Source: Pyricularia pennisetigena (Eukaryota; Ascomycota; Sordariomycetes; Magnaporthales; Pyriculariaceae). From it: 64,000 bases of DNA. Under the pieces are notes generated by a model that was not told the DNA's origin, searched no databases, and worked only from the letters and a program-made list of their open reading frames with translations. A program made the position numbers and the translations under genes. Shown piece after piece: positions 35,481-45,744 of the stretch; within the stretch, counting starts at the first letter, position 1, and every line of letters starts with the position of its first letter. Location of the stretch: positions 158,960 to 222,959 of the forward strand of contig NW_021940928.1 in the NCBI RefSeq assembly GCF_004337985.1, read 5' to 3'.

Positions 35481-36326
35481 TCAGACCCAAACGCCTGATG
35501 TCAACTGCTTATAGCGTGTTGCCCAAATTGATTTCTTTCCCCAGATGTTTAAGAACCTCCCAGCTTTTTGTTGTGTCGTTATCCGGGTAGAATGTTGATA
35601 GGAAGTGTAAAAACAATATAACACAACCACGGTATTCTCATGCATGCATTTTAGATCTATCTAACCCCTATCTACGTGATCGCAGAATCTTCAACAGATT
35701 CTGCGCCGTGTCCCGAATGTCACGTGCATATACACGTGACTAATAACTCATATGTCTGCCCCTGAACAAGCATAAAATATAAATCCGAAAAGCTTCTTCC
35801 GTCTAATAACTAACAACTACAGAAAGAATGTAAAGAAAGCACCGTGCGAAAAGGTGCTAGTAAACCCAGAGGACCATTAGTTGAGAATAAATGAAAACCA
35901 AACTCGACGGGCCGCGAGGCGCTCCTTGCCTCCCCTCTCAGTGTTTGATTGGTATGTATGCTTCCCTATATGCCAGCATAAGCATTAAATCTATGACTTG
36001 GAGGTCTTGGCCCATTCTTCACTGGTTATGTCCCATGCCTGTCGGCAAGCGCTGTCAAACTCAGCTCTGCATAACTGTTAGCATATGAAAAATCGAAGTT
36101 GTCAATTGAAGAAATGGTTTAATTACCCGCGTTCCGAAATTTTCTTGAGATATAGAGCCCAGATGGTCTCAGAAGCAGACACCGTGACATAGAGAACCGC
36201 CAGTGTCGAGTATGCTGACCTAAAGAAGGCGAGTTGCTGATCCGACTTCATTCCAGGCAGGCCAAAGCTGAAGGTGGTTCGTTAGCATCAAAAGTCACTG
36301 TGAGCCGGAAGAACAAGATGTAACTC
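35481..36326. other. Intergenic, no supported gene
   Basis: An AT-rich stretch with a tandem-like ACGTGCATATACACGTGAC inverted motif (35722-35740). Nothing coding is supported. Confidence 0.3.
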
Positions 36327-37488
36327 CTACATTCGTTCGATGATTGTCCAAATGCTCTTGGCTATGTCATCATTTGAAGGTCGCGGACGTTTGTGAGATA
36401 CACGATCGAGGGCCCATGCCCAATCTATATATTCATCAAGCAGCTCTCTGAATTGCTGCTGCCTAATGGAAAGCGGATCTCGTGCATAATCCTTTTCAAA
36501 TTTGGTTTCCAGGTCTTGCAAACTGAAAAATAAGTCAGCAAAGTCGTCCTCATTTGTAACGGCAAGCAGCGGCAATTTCAAATTAATTCCTCTGAGGCTA
36601 TGCATGTACAGACCTGTTGCTGATTTCCACCACTTTTGTTTTAAGCTCGTGCTGGCTTATTGGGGCATACTCGGGCTGTTCCGCAAATCTTTGTCCATTA
36701 TCGATGCTTCCGATATTGCTGCTGTTGTATCTGATCAGAGTCCAGTCGAAGACAAAGTCGTGCGGGTATTTGCTGTCAGTGTACAATTTCTGGAACTTTC
36801 GCCGCAGCAGCTCATAGTCGGGCTTCCGTTCAGAGCCTGAACTGCGCAGCTGACCAAAATAATACAAGAACGCCTCTGGGAGCCCATCGCAAAGAGTCTC
36901 TAGGGGAGTCTCGACCAACTCCAACCACGTTTTGCCACCGCCGAAGTAGACGAGCATGCGGCCCAATGCTTCCATGTCGTGGCGCCAAGCTATTGAACAA
37001 ATGTTAATGGGATACCGCTCATAAAGACTCGGGAAAAATTACTTCTTACACGTTCCATTGATAGCAGAAGCTGAGCTGAGGCCGGTTACGTGAATGACGT
37101 TGCCTTGTTTGCCGATGCCGATTCGGAAGTTGTCAGGTTTGATATCCCCGTGGACAAGTGATCTTCCATGCATAAGCTCCAGGCGAGATATTACCTGGTC
37201 AGCAATGAGCAAAATCGACTTAAGAGATAACTGTCTACCGCATTTTTCGAAAAGGTTCTCAAGAGTTGGCCCAAGCCTGGTAGTAACAATCAGGCTTCCC
37301 TCCGAGTCAAAAAAAGGGATGCCAATGCCGCCTGCAAGTGATTTGTACGCTGAGATTTCACCTTCAAGTCGGTGCTTCTTAGGACTCAGCCTCAGGCTAA
37401 CTTTCTCGCCGGTAATTGTGTTTTCGGCGTCATGATTTTCAGAGTAAGAATGTGTGATGCGGAAGTCGTGCAAGATCTCACCTTCCAT
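36327..37488 (-). CDS. Casein-kinase-1-like pseudokinase, 336 aa
   Basis: There are three exons (37488-37050, 36989-36614, 36522-36327). The introns at 36990-37049 (GTAAGA...ATAG) and 36523-36613 (GTCTGT...TTTTTCAG) preserve phase, giving 337 codons. CK1 features: GEKVSLRLSP at the beta-3 strand, LEGEISAYKSLAGGIGIPFF, GPTLENLFEKCG, LVHGDIKPDNF, GKQGNVIHVTGLSSA, then RHDMEALGRMLVYF, PDYELLRRKFQKLY and FVFDWTLIRYN. Key residues are lost: Arg33 stands for the ATP-binding Lys, Gly114 for the Arg of HRD, and Val-Thr-Gly (134-136) for DFG. The glycine-rich loop is unrecognisable and the activation loop is very short. The catalytic-loop Asp115 and Asn120 remain. Since all introns and the frame are intact, a non-catalytic role is possible. 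A recently decaying CK1 copy is the alternative. Confidence 0.75.
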
Positions 37489-38029
37489 GTTGACGTTTAT
37501 AGTGTTGGAAGAATTGACAAATTTTCTTTGTTCTGCGACTAAAGAAGAATCGATGGGATCGAGACAAAAGTTAGTAGCGGGTAAGAAGCTTTAAAGAAGG
37601 GAAGTGGAGTCCTGCCAAACAAAAAAGTAGGCAACCAGGCAACCAATGTATTTTACGTACCTTTGGCTTGTAACCTTCCTCGTTGACGTTAATTTGACGA
37701 CGGTGACGCGATGTCTGGGTATGGGTAAGTGGGCAGAGGTAAGCGAACATCCCCAAATAGGCACAACTATCCCGCTAGCTTCAGCAATACGACCATACCA
37801 ATATGCGAAAAGATCCGCCTTTGACCGCAGATGCACCCATTACGAGGCCTCCGTAATGAATTATGCCTGCTACAAGGATCTAAAGTAGGGATTCATCAAC
37901 AACAGAGGGAGCTGTAATGTCTGGGCACCTCACTTACAAATTGCAGGGATACTTTTAAGGAACAGGGCTCGCCGACGTAATCTCCTACCCCCAACAGGCC
38001 ACTGTCTGCGAAGCATCTAAGCCATCTTG
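37489..38029. other. Intergenic, no supported gene
   Basis: Upstream region of the pseudokinase gene. Only short frames without content are present. Confidence 0.3.
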
Positions 38030-38152
38030 TTTTGAGCAGGGAGGTCAAGCAGGTATGACGAAGAGTCGGTGGGAAAGTTGATGCTGGTCAGCGGTGCGTT
38101 TTGTGACGGGCTCGTTCCGATTGGCCTTTACCTCGACGGTGCCTTTAGTGAT
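38030..38152 (+). repeat. R1 copy C, left part, with LINE target duplication
   Basis: GACGGGCTCGTTCC and TTGGCCTTTACCTC are R1 landmarks. The sequence is cut by the LINE. GGTGCCTTTAGTGAT at 38138-38152 is the left target-site duplication and is repeated at 44136-44150. Confidence 0.7.
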
Positions 38153-38427
38153 AGTAGTAGTAGTAGTAGTAGTATTATTTAACGCCGGGCTCGGCCCGGC
38201 TTGTTAGCCGGCCGTTAGCAACCTCCCGAGGGGTATCTCGGCGCGCGTTCTATCTTCTTTATTTACACAGGGGGAAAACAAGGAGGGCAGAGGCGGATCG
38301 TGCCTGACCGGGTTCGGGCCCGGTCCTGCTTAGGGGGATAGTTCACTGACGCGACCCCGTGCCTAAGGTGCACGGAGGGTTCGTCTGACGGCTTGTGCCG
38401 TGAATTGTGGGTGAAAAGGCAGCAAGT
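38153..38427 (-). promoter_or_regulatory. LINE 3' UTR with tail shared by SINEs
   Basis: 38153-38392 is the same sequence, bar scattered substitutions, as the 3' parts of the SINEs at 19 and 49 kb and of the LINE fragment at 56635-56871. On the element strand it can form GC-rich hairpins (GACCGGG with CCCGGTC; CGGCCGGC with GCCGGGCCG) just before the (TAC)n end. In LINE/SINE pairs with shared tails this is the segment bound by the reverse transcriptase, and that role here is inferred. Confidence 0.7.
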
Positions 38428-41400
38428 CTATTCCTCGTCTGAGTTCGAGTCGTTTACGATCGGTGTCCCTAGGCGTAAAGTGCGTTCGTGGCGCGCGGGG
38501 CGCTGGCGGGCCGCTCTGGGGCGGGCGCTGAAGTAGTTGGTGGCTATCGAAAACGCCTCAAAGCTTTTCGGTTGCCCGAGGCTTGTCTGGAAGAATTTGC
38601 GGCGTTGGGCGCGGTCTGGCGGCCCGACCGGCCGCTCGTTATCAAGCCACGGCCAGTTTCTCCACACCGCCCGCGAATAGCGGCAGTGCACCGGGTGCTC
38701 AGGGGAGGTCCGCTTCCAGCACCAGGCACACGAGGTGTTTGCATCCTGGTGGTTGAAACGGTCATGGTAGGCTTCGAAATCGCCGTGGCCGGTCCTCATG
38801 GCCAAATAATGGCCCAGTAGGGGTCTTGGCAAACGCAGTTCCTCGGGCTCCTTTCTCGGTGTGTATTGGAATTTCCATTCCCTATATGCGGGGGACCGTT
38901 CACAGAGTTCTTTACGCCACCAGTCCTTCTCTATATTCGAAAGAATGGCTCTGAGGACCGTGCCGGCACCGCTATACGTGGTTTGCTGAGCCCTCGGGTC
39001 TGGGTCCGGCGGTCCGGCGGAGCCGGCCTTGGCCAGCTCGTCAGCCCGGTCGTTTCCCGGGATTCCCTGGTGCCCAGGGCACCAACGGACCCGAACCTCG
39101 GTACCTTGTTTTCGGAGTAGATCGACAAGGTCATGGAACTCCAGAAAGGCCCATTGGGACGAACGCGGCGCGTCGCCTCTAAGACCCCAAATAACCGAGG
39201 TGCTGTCCACACAAATCCAGATCCGGGCGCCTGGCTGGGCCTTGGCTGCCGCCTGTAGCCCTTTTAGGGCGCCAATCGCCTCGGCGTCGAAAACGTGGCT
39301 TTCCGGCGTAATAGATGCGGAGCCTGCGGCAAATTCCAGGCCCGCCCTAAAAGCGGCCCATCCGTACCCTATCTGGACGCAGTTGTTTTCGTGTTTTTCC
39401 GAACCATCCGTATATACCACGATATCGTCAGGTGATACCATGTCCAGCCATTCGATAAAGCGGCGGGCCGCTTCCTCTTTCGGGACTCCTCCGGTGGGGT
39501 CAGTGCGAGAATCCGGGGCATTGCGAGGTGCGCGCAACTCTAGTCTCCGGATCCGCGGGAGAAGTTGTGCAGCCGTTTGCAGGGTTGTGGCCGAATGGCC
39601 CGAGTTGCGGGCACGAGGTGTTTCACGCAGGCGGCTGACAAGGGGGTGCCCCTTGTCCGCGAGCCTTAGTCGGGCGCCGTATTTCAGGCGGGTGTAGGCC
39701 AGCGCGACGCGGGCCGAGGGTAATCCTGCGTCCCTGAGAACAGTGGACGAGGGGGTGGTTTTATACGCCGGGAGGATTGCCCGTGCCGCTAAAACCAGCG
39801 GTTTGTTCAGTGCTTTGAGGAGTCCTCTTTGTTTGTGCGCTGGGTTGTACCATGCCTCGGCTGCGTAGGTGGCCGAGGAACCCACGCATGCCACCGCTGC
39901 CTTGCGAAGTGCAGCCGCAGGCGGTCCGTATCTTACTGCCCCAAAGCTTTTGAGGTGGGCAGCGACCGCCATTGCTTTGGCAGCCCTTTCGGCCACGTGG
40001 CGGCGCCCGTCTAGCCGTCGGCTGAACCAAAAACCAAGCCAACGCATGCCCGGGTAGCGCTCGGCCCCGGAGGCGCTTTGTCCGCGTCGACCGCCCGGTA
40101 GTTGGACCGGGGTAACCGTTCTACCATTAATCCGGATTTCCGGGTTGCGACCGTGCCTTTTCTTAGTGATATGGATCACCTCTGTCTTTTCCGCTGCAAA
40201 ATGGATCTTCTCTTCCGCCGCAATTTCGTGCATATCCCGGAGTTTATCTTCCAGCCAACGTACGTTTTCCTCCAACGAGGGTGACGATTTCCATGTAAGC
40301 ACGTCGTCTGCGTATGCCAACCGCCACTTCGTACCGTTTTTGACGAGATACGCCAAATATAGCATATATAGGATCGGGGAAAGGGGAGACCCTTGCGGGG
40401 TGCCGCACCCAAGCCGCCTAAAGCCCGTGGTCGTACCCTCCAGCCGGACTCGGGCCTGGCGGCCGCTTAAAAAGTTAATCACGAACCTGAGGAGCATTTT
40501 ACTAAACCCGAGGCTCCGCATTTTCCGTATCAATCGCCCATGGAGGAGGGCGTCGAAGGCGCCTTGGACGTCGCATGCGACAAGGGTGACTTCCTCCCCG
40601 CGAGCTAGAGCCTGCTCGATATCGTGGGCGAGGGCACAAACCAGATCCGTCGCCGATCGTTTGGGTAGGGCACCGCCGTGGGTGCAGCTAAGGAGCCCGT
40701 TGTCGTGTATGGCCCAAGCTATCCGGCGTGCAACGAGCCTCTCGAGGCCTTTTCCGATGCAGGAGAGGAGGGCTATAGGCCGCCAGGATCGAACGCTGCT
40801 CCGGTCTTTCTTCCCCGTTTTCGGTAGCATCGCGACTTCGGCCTTCTTCCAAGGCGCTGGGAAATGTCCGAGTTCCAGGCAACGTTGGTAGAGCCTGCGC
40901 ACCGGCTCGGCCAACGAAGCCCATCCGGCTTTTAGTAGCCGGACGGTCATTCCGTCGATGCCCGGGGACGTGCTCGTAACCCCAATGCAGGAGCGCTCCG
41001 CCTCTTCCGCACTAACCTGGGTGTCCCAAGGGATTTTAGCCTCGTCCGGCGACCAGGCCTCCAAGGGGTCTCCCTGCAGGTCATCCTCCGCCGAAAATCG
41101 GCCAAGCACCTCCCGTTGCAGTGCTTCCGCTTTTGCTAAAGGCTCGCTCACTTGCTCGCCGTTAATAACCAGCGGCGGGGACCGGAGGCGTGGTCCGGCT
41201 CCCAGCCAGCCCACCATGTTCCACAAATCCTTATCGTCGCGCAGTTGGTCGATCCGGTGCCTCCAGTACTCCCGCTTCGCGGCCCGCACCCCTTTCGTGT
41301 AAGCTTTCTCCTCGGCAGAGGCGCCTGCCCTATTTACAGCGCTCCGTTTTACCCGCTGAAATTCGGACCAGAGCCGCTGGCAGTTTTCGGTCCACCAGGG

Positions 41401-42315
41401 AGCCGAGCTGCCCCTTTTTCCCGCCGGCGTACCCACGACCCACGTCACTTGCTCCCATAAAGTTGTAAATTCAGCTACCCACGCGTCCAATGCGTAGCCA
41501 TCGGCCGCGGATCCCGGGTCCGGCATGTCTTGCATGCCAAAAGCAAGTAGCTCCGCGAACTTTGGTAGCCGGTCGTCCCTAACCGAAACGTTGACCGCCT
41601 CCGGGCGGGGGGCGCCGCGCGTCCGCAGCGTGGTATAAAGGGATTCGTGGTCGGAGCCTGTGTAAAGACTGCTGTCAACCACAGTTATTGTGCTGGGGAG
41701 GTTGGAAAAGACCATATCCAGTAAACCCCCGTCGCGGTGGGTGGGCACGCCGATATTTCCTGTAAAACTCATCCCCTGGGCTTGCGCCCATGCCGTCAGT
41801 TGATCCCCTCCGCGTGCGTTTGCGCGGCCCGGCTGGTATGCAGCAGCCGTTACGTTAAAATCGCCGCCTAGCACCGTGGGTCCATTTGGCACGGTATTGC
41901 ATACCATTTCCAGCGCGGCCTCAGTGCCCGGAGCCCTATATACGTTAACAAACAATATTCCGTTAATTTCGAGCCAGAGTATGTCCCGCGTATTTTGGCC
42001 CTGCGGTAACCGTCGTTGTGCGGCCCCTAGGGCTGCCCCCTTCTTGACGTAGGTGAGCACCCGGGGCCGGAGCCCAGTCATGGCTTCGTAAGTGTTGGCG
42101 TGCCATTCGTCCACTGGCGCAAAAACATCATAGCCCGGGTGCGTTTGTGTAGTCGTATTTAGCCCGCACCATGGCTCTTGAACGTTAACCAGGTCCACTT
42201 TTCTCTGGTGGCACAACTCCAATAGGCTCAGATGCACACCCATCCTTTTACCTACGTTGGCCCAAACTACGTCGAGGCATTCCCGCTGCATATTGCCGAA
42301 CGAGTATTTCGTCAT
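38428..42315 (-). CDS. LINE ORF2: endonuclease-RT-RNase H polyprotein, 1295 aa
   Basis: N-terminal APE-type endonuclease (NVQEPW, GGDFN, GSDHESL; residues about 15-240) nicks the target. The reverse transcriptase (about 470-740) shows SWRPIALLSCIGK, CDVQGAFD, GTPQGSPLSPILY and YADDV (about 666). RNase H (about 960-1095) has YTDGSE, DAEAIGAL, WICVDSTSVI and GHQGIPGNDRADELA. A C-terminal Cys/His-rich stretch (CAWCWKRTSPEHPVHC) follows. The start ATG overlaps the ORF1 stop as ATGA (42315-42312), so translation by stop-reinitiation is likely. All catalytic residues visible in these motifs are intact. Confidence 0.93.
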   Translation of the reverse strand: MTKYSFGNMQRECLDVVWANVGKRMGVHLSLLELCHQRKVDLVNVQEPWCGLNTTTQTHPGYDVFAPVDEWHANTYEAMTGLRPRVLTYVKKGAALGAAQRRLPQGQNTRDILWLEINGILFVNVYRAPGTEAALEMVCNTVPNGPTVLGGDFNVTAAAYQPGRANARGGDQLTAWAQAQGMSFTGNIGVPTHRDGGLLDMVFSNLPSTITVVDSSLYTGSDHESLYTTLRTRGAPRPEAVNVSVRDDRLPKFAELLAFGMQDMPDPGSAADGYALDAWVAEFTTLWEQVTWVVGTPAGKRGSSAPWWTENCQRLWSEFQRVKRSAVNRAGASAEEKAYTKGVRAAKREYWRHRIDQLRDDKDLWNMVGWLGAGPRLRSPPLVINGEQVSEPLAKAEALQREVLGRFSAEDDLQGDPLEAWSPDEAKIPWDTQVSAEEAERSCIGVTSTSPGIDGMTVRLLKAGWASLAEPVRRLYQRCLELGHFPAPWKKAEVAMLPKTGKKDRSSVRSWRPIALLSCIGKGLERLVARRIAWAIHDNGLLSCTHGGALPKRSATDLVCALAHDIEQALARGEEVTLVACDVQGAFDALLHGRLIRKMRSLGFSKMLLRFVINFLSGRQARVRLEGTTTGFRRLGCGTPQGSPLSPILYMLYLAYLVKNGTKWRLAYADDVLTWKSSPSLEENVRWLEDKLRDMHEIAAEEKIHFAAEKTEVIHITKKRHGRNPEIRINGRTVTPVQLPGGRRGQSASGAERYPGMRWLGFWFSRRLDGRRHVAERAAKAMAVAAHLKSFGAVRYGPPAAALRKAAVACVGSSATYAAEAWYNPAHKQRGLLKALNKPLVLAARAILPAYKTTPSSTVLRDAGLPSARVALAYTRLKYGARLRLADKGHPLVSRLRETPRARNSGHSATTLQTAAQLLPRIRRLELRAPRNAPDSRTDPTGGVPKEEAARRFIEWLDMVSPDDIVVYTDGSEKHENNCVQIGYGWAAFRAGLEFAAGSASITPESHVFDAEAIGALKGLQAAAKAQPGARIWICVDSTSVIWGLRGDAPRSSQWAFLEFHDLVDLLRKQGTEVRVRWCPGHQGIPGNDRADELAKAGSAGPPDPDPRAQQTTYSGAGTVLRAILSNIEKDWWRKELCERSPAYREWKFQYTPRKEPEELRLPRPLLGHYLAMRTGHGDFEAYHDRFNHQDANTSCAWCWKRTSPEHPVHCRYSRAVWRNWPWLDNERPVGPPDRAQRRKFFQTSLGQPKSFEAFSIATNYFSARPRAARQRPARHERTLRLGTPIVNDSNSDEE

Positions 42316-44024
42316 ATTAATCGACGGGTTGCTTCCAAGTCTATCACATCAGCGGGGCAAGGTTCGGCAGCCGCTGCGTCCTCCTCCATTTCGGCTGCCC
42401 AAACGATTTCGTCGTGCACGCGTTCCTGTTCAACCTGCAGGAAGTTGCGGATGTCCGCCCCTGCCGCCTCGCATGGCCGCGCTCTTTTGTTTGAAATGCT
42501 CGATCGGGAGCTCGAGGTTTGCGAATGCTGCGATGAGGTGCTTAGGACCGGGATTGCAGGTGCTGGCTCTCGGCGGGCCGCCTCAGCCCGGTCGTTGATA
42601 ATCGCGGCACGGTTGGCACGTCCGATTCTGCGAATCCCCTTTAGTTTACGCTGTGAAGGTCGTTCAAACTTCCCATTTACCACTAAAGGTCGGGCAGGGC
42701 AGTTCTCATGTCCGGATGGGAAATGGCCGTGGCAATTGACGCATTTGGGGGCTGCCTTGCACGGCTCTTCCTCTGTCGCATGTTTTGCTTCACCACATAT
42801 GCCGCAACGCGCTTGCCGTACGCAGCGACGTATTTCGCAATATCCCTGGCAACCGTCGTGGTGGTGTGTAATTTTGCGTGATTTTTCAACCTTCCGCGCA
42901 CGTTTCGACACTCCAAAAAGCTGAAAGGGCTTTACGGGTTGAAGGAAGGACACTATCCACGTGCCCTCAGCCGTATGTGGGTCGTAACCATGTTTGGAAA
43001 TATGCCAGTTGACTGGCTGCTGGCCTGCTGCCACGGTAATCTCCTCCTGGATTACCTCATGTACGTCCTTTCTTCCGTCCAGGCAATTGAGCGTTCGGGG
43101 CACTCCAGAGACGGCGTATGTGTGCCAGGTTGTCGGGACAGTGACTTCCCGCGCGTCCAATGCGTCCATAATGGCCTTGACCGCGCTGGGGTTGAGGAGT
43201 TTTTGCCGTGTTTCCTCAGAGGCCACCGTAACACCCCAGCCCGTGGGGGTACGCTTGGCGTTTGGGATTTCACTGTGTGGCACCGAGACCAATTCGGCCA
43301 GTTTGGTCGTTACCGCGTATGGCTCCCTCGTCACCATCCGCAATTTGTCATTTACGCGGATCAGGATGCGGTTGGACGGCTGTTCTGTCAAACGTTTCGG
43401 GGCTTGGGAGCGGTCCCGGCCCGATTGGGAGGGAGTTGCGGAGCTGTCAGGTGCATTGCCGGGCGTCGTACGTATCGGGTACGAGCGCGTGGCCGGGGTT
43501 AAAATTTGCGTTGGGGCCGCCGCTGGTGGCGTGGCGGCTCGCTCGGCCCATGTGACCGATTTGTTAGTGGGCGTGCCTCTGCCTTTAGAGGCCGACGACG
43601 CCGTGCCCGTCCTCGTAATTAAAATGCTGCGCCTTTCGCTGGAACTGGTCGGCGAACGCGACGGGGAGCGTGAACGCTCTTTTTCAGGGAGGGTGCGACT
43701 GAGGAACCAGCCGCTGATCACGTCGTCAAGTTCAAGAACAATTCTCCTAAGCGCGGCGTCCTCCGGGGCCTGTAAACTTTCGAGCTTGGCTGCAAAGACC
43801 TCTTCGAGCCAGCTGCCGACTGTTTCCACGTTTTCCAACTCCTGCTGCAGTGTTTTGATGGCCAGGGCCGGGAGGCTGGAGTACCTTCCGCGGCCAGCCG
43901 GCTGAGGCGCGTTAGCGGTGCGCGTGTCGAGAGATACGTGTCCCGACTCGGCCTGGCCCTGCGGCAAAGCCTGCGGCGTGCTCTGCGGGCGCGCGCGGCG
44001 GTTTGAGACCTCTGGTGAGGCCAT
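42312..44024 (-). CDS. LINE ORF1: gag-like RNA-binding protein, 570 aa
   Basis: The Ser/Arg/Pro-rich N-terminal half includes SRSPSRSPTSSSERRS. A central domain runs from NRILIRVNDKLRM to about VSFLQPV. Zinc knuckles follow: CRQARCGICGEAKHATEE...C and CVNCHGHFPSGHENCPAR. The C-terminus has a basic patch (NKRARPCEA) and ends with a TGA overlapping the ORF2 ATG. Proteins of this type coat LINE RNA in the ribonucleoprotein particle. The start ATG at 44024 lies 111 bp from the element's 5' end. Confidence 0.88.
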   Translation of the reverse strand: MASPEVSNRRARPQSTPQALPQGQAESGHVSLDTRTANAPQPAGRGRYSSLPALAIKTLQQELENVETVGSWLEEVFAAKLESLQAPEDAALRRIVLELDDVISGWFLSRTLPEKERSRSPSRSPTSSSERRSILITRTGTASSASKGRGTPTNKSVTWAERAATPPAAAPTQILTPATRSYPIRTTPGNAPDSSATPSQSGRDRSQAPKRLTEQPSNRILIRVNDKLRMVTREPYAVTTKLAELVSVPHSEIPNAKRTPTGWGVTVASEETRQKLLNPSAVKAIMDALDAREVTVPTTWHTYAVSGVPRTLNCLDGRKDVHEVIQEEITVAAGQQPVNWHISKHGYDPHTAEGTWIVSFLQPVKPFQLFGVSKRARKVEKSRKITHHHDGCQGYCEIRRCVRQARCGICGEAKHATEEEPCKAAPKCVNCHGHFPSGHENCPARPLVVNGKFERPSQRKLKGIRRIGRANRAAIINDRAEAARREPAPAIPVLSTSSQHSQTSSSRSSISNKRARPCEAAGADIRNFLQVEQERVHDEIVWAAEMEEDAAAAEPCPADVIDLEATRRLI

Positions 44025-44135
44025 GACGACCAGCGCCCGGAGGGCGAAAATTCTTCAGCTGTTAAGCTTATTGGTGTGTTTGGGTGTGAATCGCTAACAA
44101 AGGTGGGTCTGACCCATGAATGGTGGAGGATGCTT

Positions 44136-44570
44136 GGTGCCTTTAGTGATGACTTCGGCGTAGCATTCCGGCACTCAAATGGGGTATTTTTAAGTGGATC
44201 TGCATCTTACAAGATTCCCTGCCCTAGCCGCTTCCAAGTATATACAGGTTGACAGGAGGGGGTTATGCAATCTCTCAGGGGTATTACCACTTGTTACCTT
44301 TGGGCACTGGGATTATATGCAACGAAAGATACCTTTCAAAGGAATCCAACCCTTGCCCAGCCGCGTTGGCGAACCATGCCAAACAAAGGCAACCACCAAC
44401 GAACAAATCTGGCCTGGGCGGTTCCATGGCCTGATCTTGGCTCTCGCGGCTGATTGGGCTGTAAAAAGTCCCAGGAGAGGCCGGATGTGTTTCCCGGTGT
44501 TTATCCTCAGCCTCCGCGTGCAAGCGAGGTGCCTGGGCACTATGGCTCCTTCTTTTCTTAATAGCTCCCC
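44136..44570 (+). repeat. Right LINE target duplication and R1 copy C, right part
   Basis: GGTGCCTTTAGTGAT at 44136-44150 is followed by R1 sequence: GTAGCATTCCGGCA, GATCTGCATCTTACAAGATT, GGGGTATTACCACTTG, GCCGCGTTGGCGAACCATGC and GAGGCCGGATGTGTTTCCCG. It continues the block left of the LINE. Confidence 0.7.
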
Positions 44571-44817
44571 AGTATATCCTTGCAGCAGACACAATTCATC
44601 ACGGAGGCCTCCTTATGAGTACATCTGCGGTCACTGCCATATACCACAGTCAGAATTCAGTGAGGTTATCAGTGCTAAAAGTTTGAACATTATACCTTTG
44701 AAGCACATTGGAGTTGCGAACCTTCTCACTGTCTGTGAGGCATCTCATCCATCTTGCGTATGTGATCAGGAGGTTCAAACATCACGAAGATTGGGGGTGA
44801 AGCTGATGCACAAAGGA

Positions 44818-44962
44818 GGCAGTTCCGCTGGTAGCCCTCGCCCGTCAGCTCCTGCTCGAAGCGCACGTCCCGCGGCTTCGGTCGGGCGTTGGGCGGCGAC
44901 TTGACCACCTCGCGGTACCGAGAGACGGGCCGCTCTGAAGACATCTCCTCGGGTGCACTCAT
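44818..44962 (-). pseudogene. RRP36-like coding fragment
   Basis: On the minus strand an ATG frame reads APEEMSSERPVSRYREVV, then RPKPRDVRFEQELTGEGYQR, before the similarity stops. This resembles the conserved core of the nucleolar rRNA-processing protein RRP36 (EMTSKKPVSR.REV...ARDPRF..L.G). Base composition is markedly GC-rich compared with the surrounding repeat DNA. Only about 48 codons remain, so it is a captured or truncated piece, not a gene. Confidence 0.5.
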
Positions 44963-45109
44963 GGTTTTGCGCCGGCTTACCGCTACTATTACTGCTGTCT
45001 CGAGCTTTCTGACCTCTCCATCATGGCTCCTGATTATCAGAGGGGTCTTGGTCGGTTGAGCGTTCAGACTTGAGTTTAGGCTGGGTTAGTTGGTGGTTGC
45101 CTTATTTCC

Positions 45110-45275
45110 CGTAGTTCGCCAACGCGGTTTGGTGGTGTTCTTTCAAAAGGTATCGTGGCGCTGGGGTATGGAATTGGGTCAAAATCGATTTGGGTCTGAC
45201 TCGTTCCTATTGGCCTTTCCTTCCACCGAGCCTTTTGAAAGGGTAACTTGGGGTGGCATTCCGGCAGTTAGCTAG
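45110..45275 (+). repeat. Dispersed repeat R1 fragment
   Basis: It contains CTCGTTCCTATTGGCCTTTC, CCACCGAGCCTTTTGAAAGG and GGGGTGGCATTCCGGCAGTT, preceded by GTGGCGCTGGGGTATGGAATT, as in other R1 copies. Confidence 0.55.
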
Positions 45276-45744
45276 GAAACATCGGAGAGCAACAAGTTTC
45301 GGCTGTCAGTCTGTGAACAGAAGCCAAGCCGATGCAAAGAAATTAATGTGGGAGAAGGAGGAGATGGCAGACCTTTCGCTAGAAACAGATGGTTTCCGAG
45401 CCAGAACTCTTTGGTTAAAAGTACGGAAAAGTACCACAGTCAGAATCTAGCAAGCTTCCCTGTGCAAAACTTTGACTGCGATACTTTTGAGGCACATTAG
45501 GGGTGGGAACCTGCAAGCCACACCCGATAAACTGAAAAAAAACTTTTAGCCGAGTTTACCGCTTGTCGTACTCATCAAATAGCGCCTGCAATGCGACCCA
45601 ACAATCACTAAAAGCGCCGGGAAAAATTCTAGATTGCGAATAAGCACGGTGGTGTGATGTGATTGGTAACATGACAAAAGTAGAGAGTCGTGGGATTGAA
45701 CCCAGCCTTGGACATAACAGAGGCTGTTACACTGGTTTTCTTCG

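Larger units (their letters stand above)
38153..44135 (-). mobile_element. Full-length Tad-like LINE (non-LTR retrotransposon)
   Basis: The element is 5983 bp: 111-bp 5' UTR, ORF1, overlapping ORF2, 275-bp 3' UTR and a (TAC)n tail at the left end. It is flanked by a perfect 15-bp target-site duplication (38138-38152 and 44136-44150). Domain order APE endonuclease, RT, RNase H in ORF2 plus a gag-like ORF1 with CCHC knuckles places it with fungal Tad-type elements. No stop or frameshift interrupts either ORF. It is inserted in a copy of repeat R1. It appears competent for mobility, or only recently immobile. Confidence 0.92.

Noticed and set aside
39029..39697. Long plus-strand frames (up to 248 codons) across 38.5-43.9 kb
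   Set aside because: They are antisense to the GC-rich LINE ORFs and have no independent motifs.
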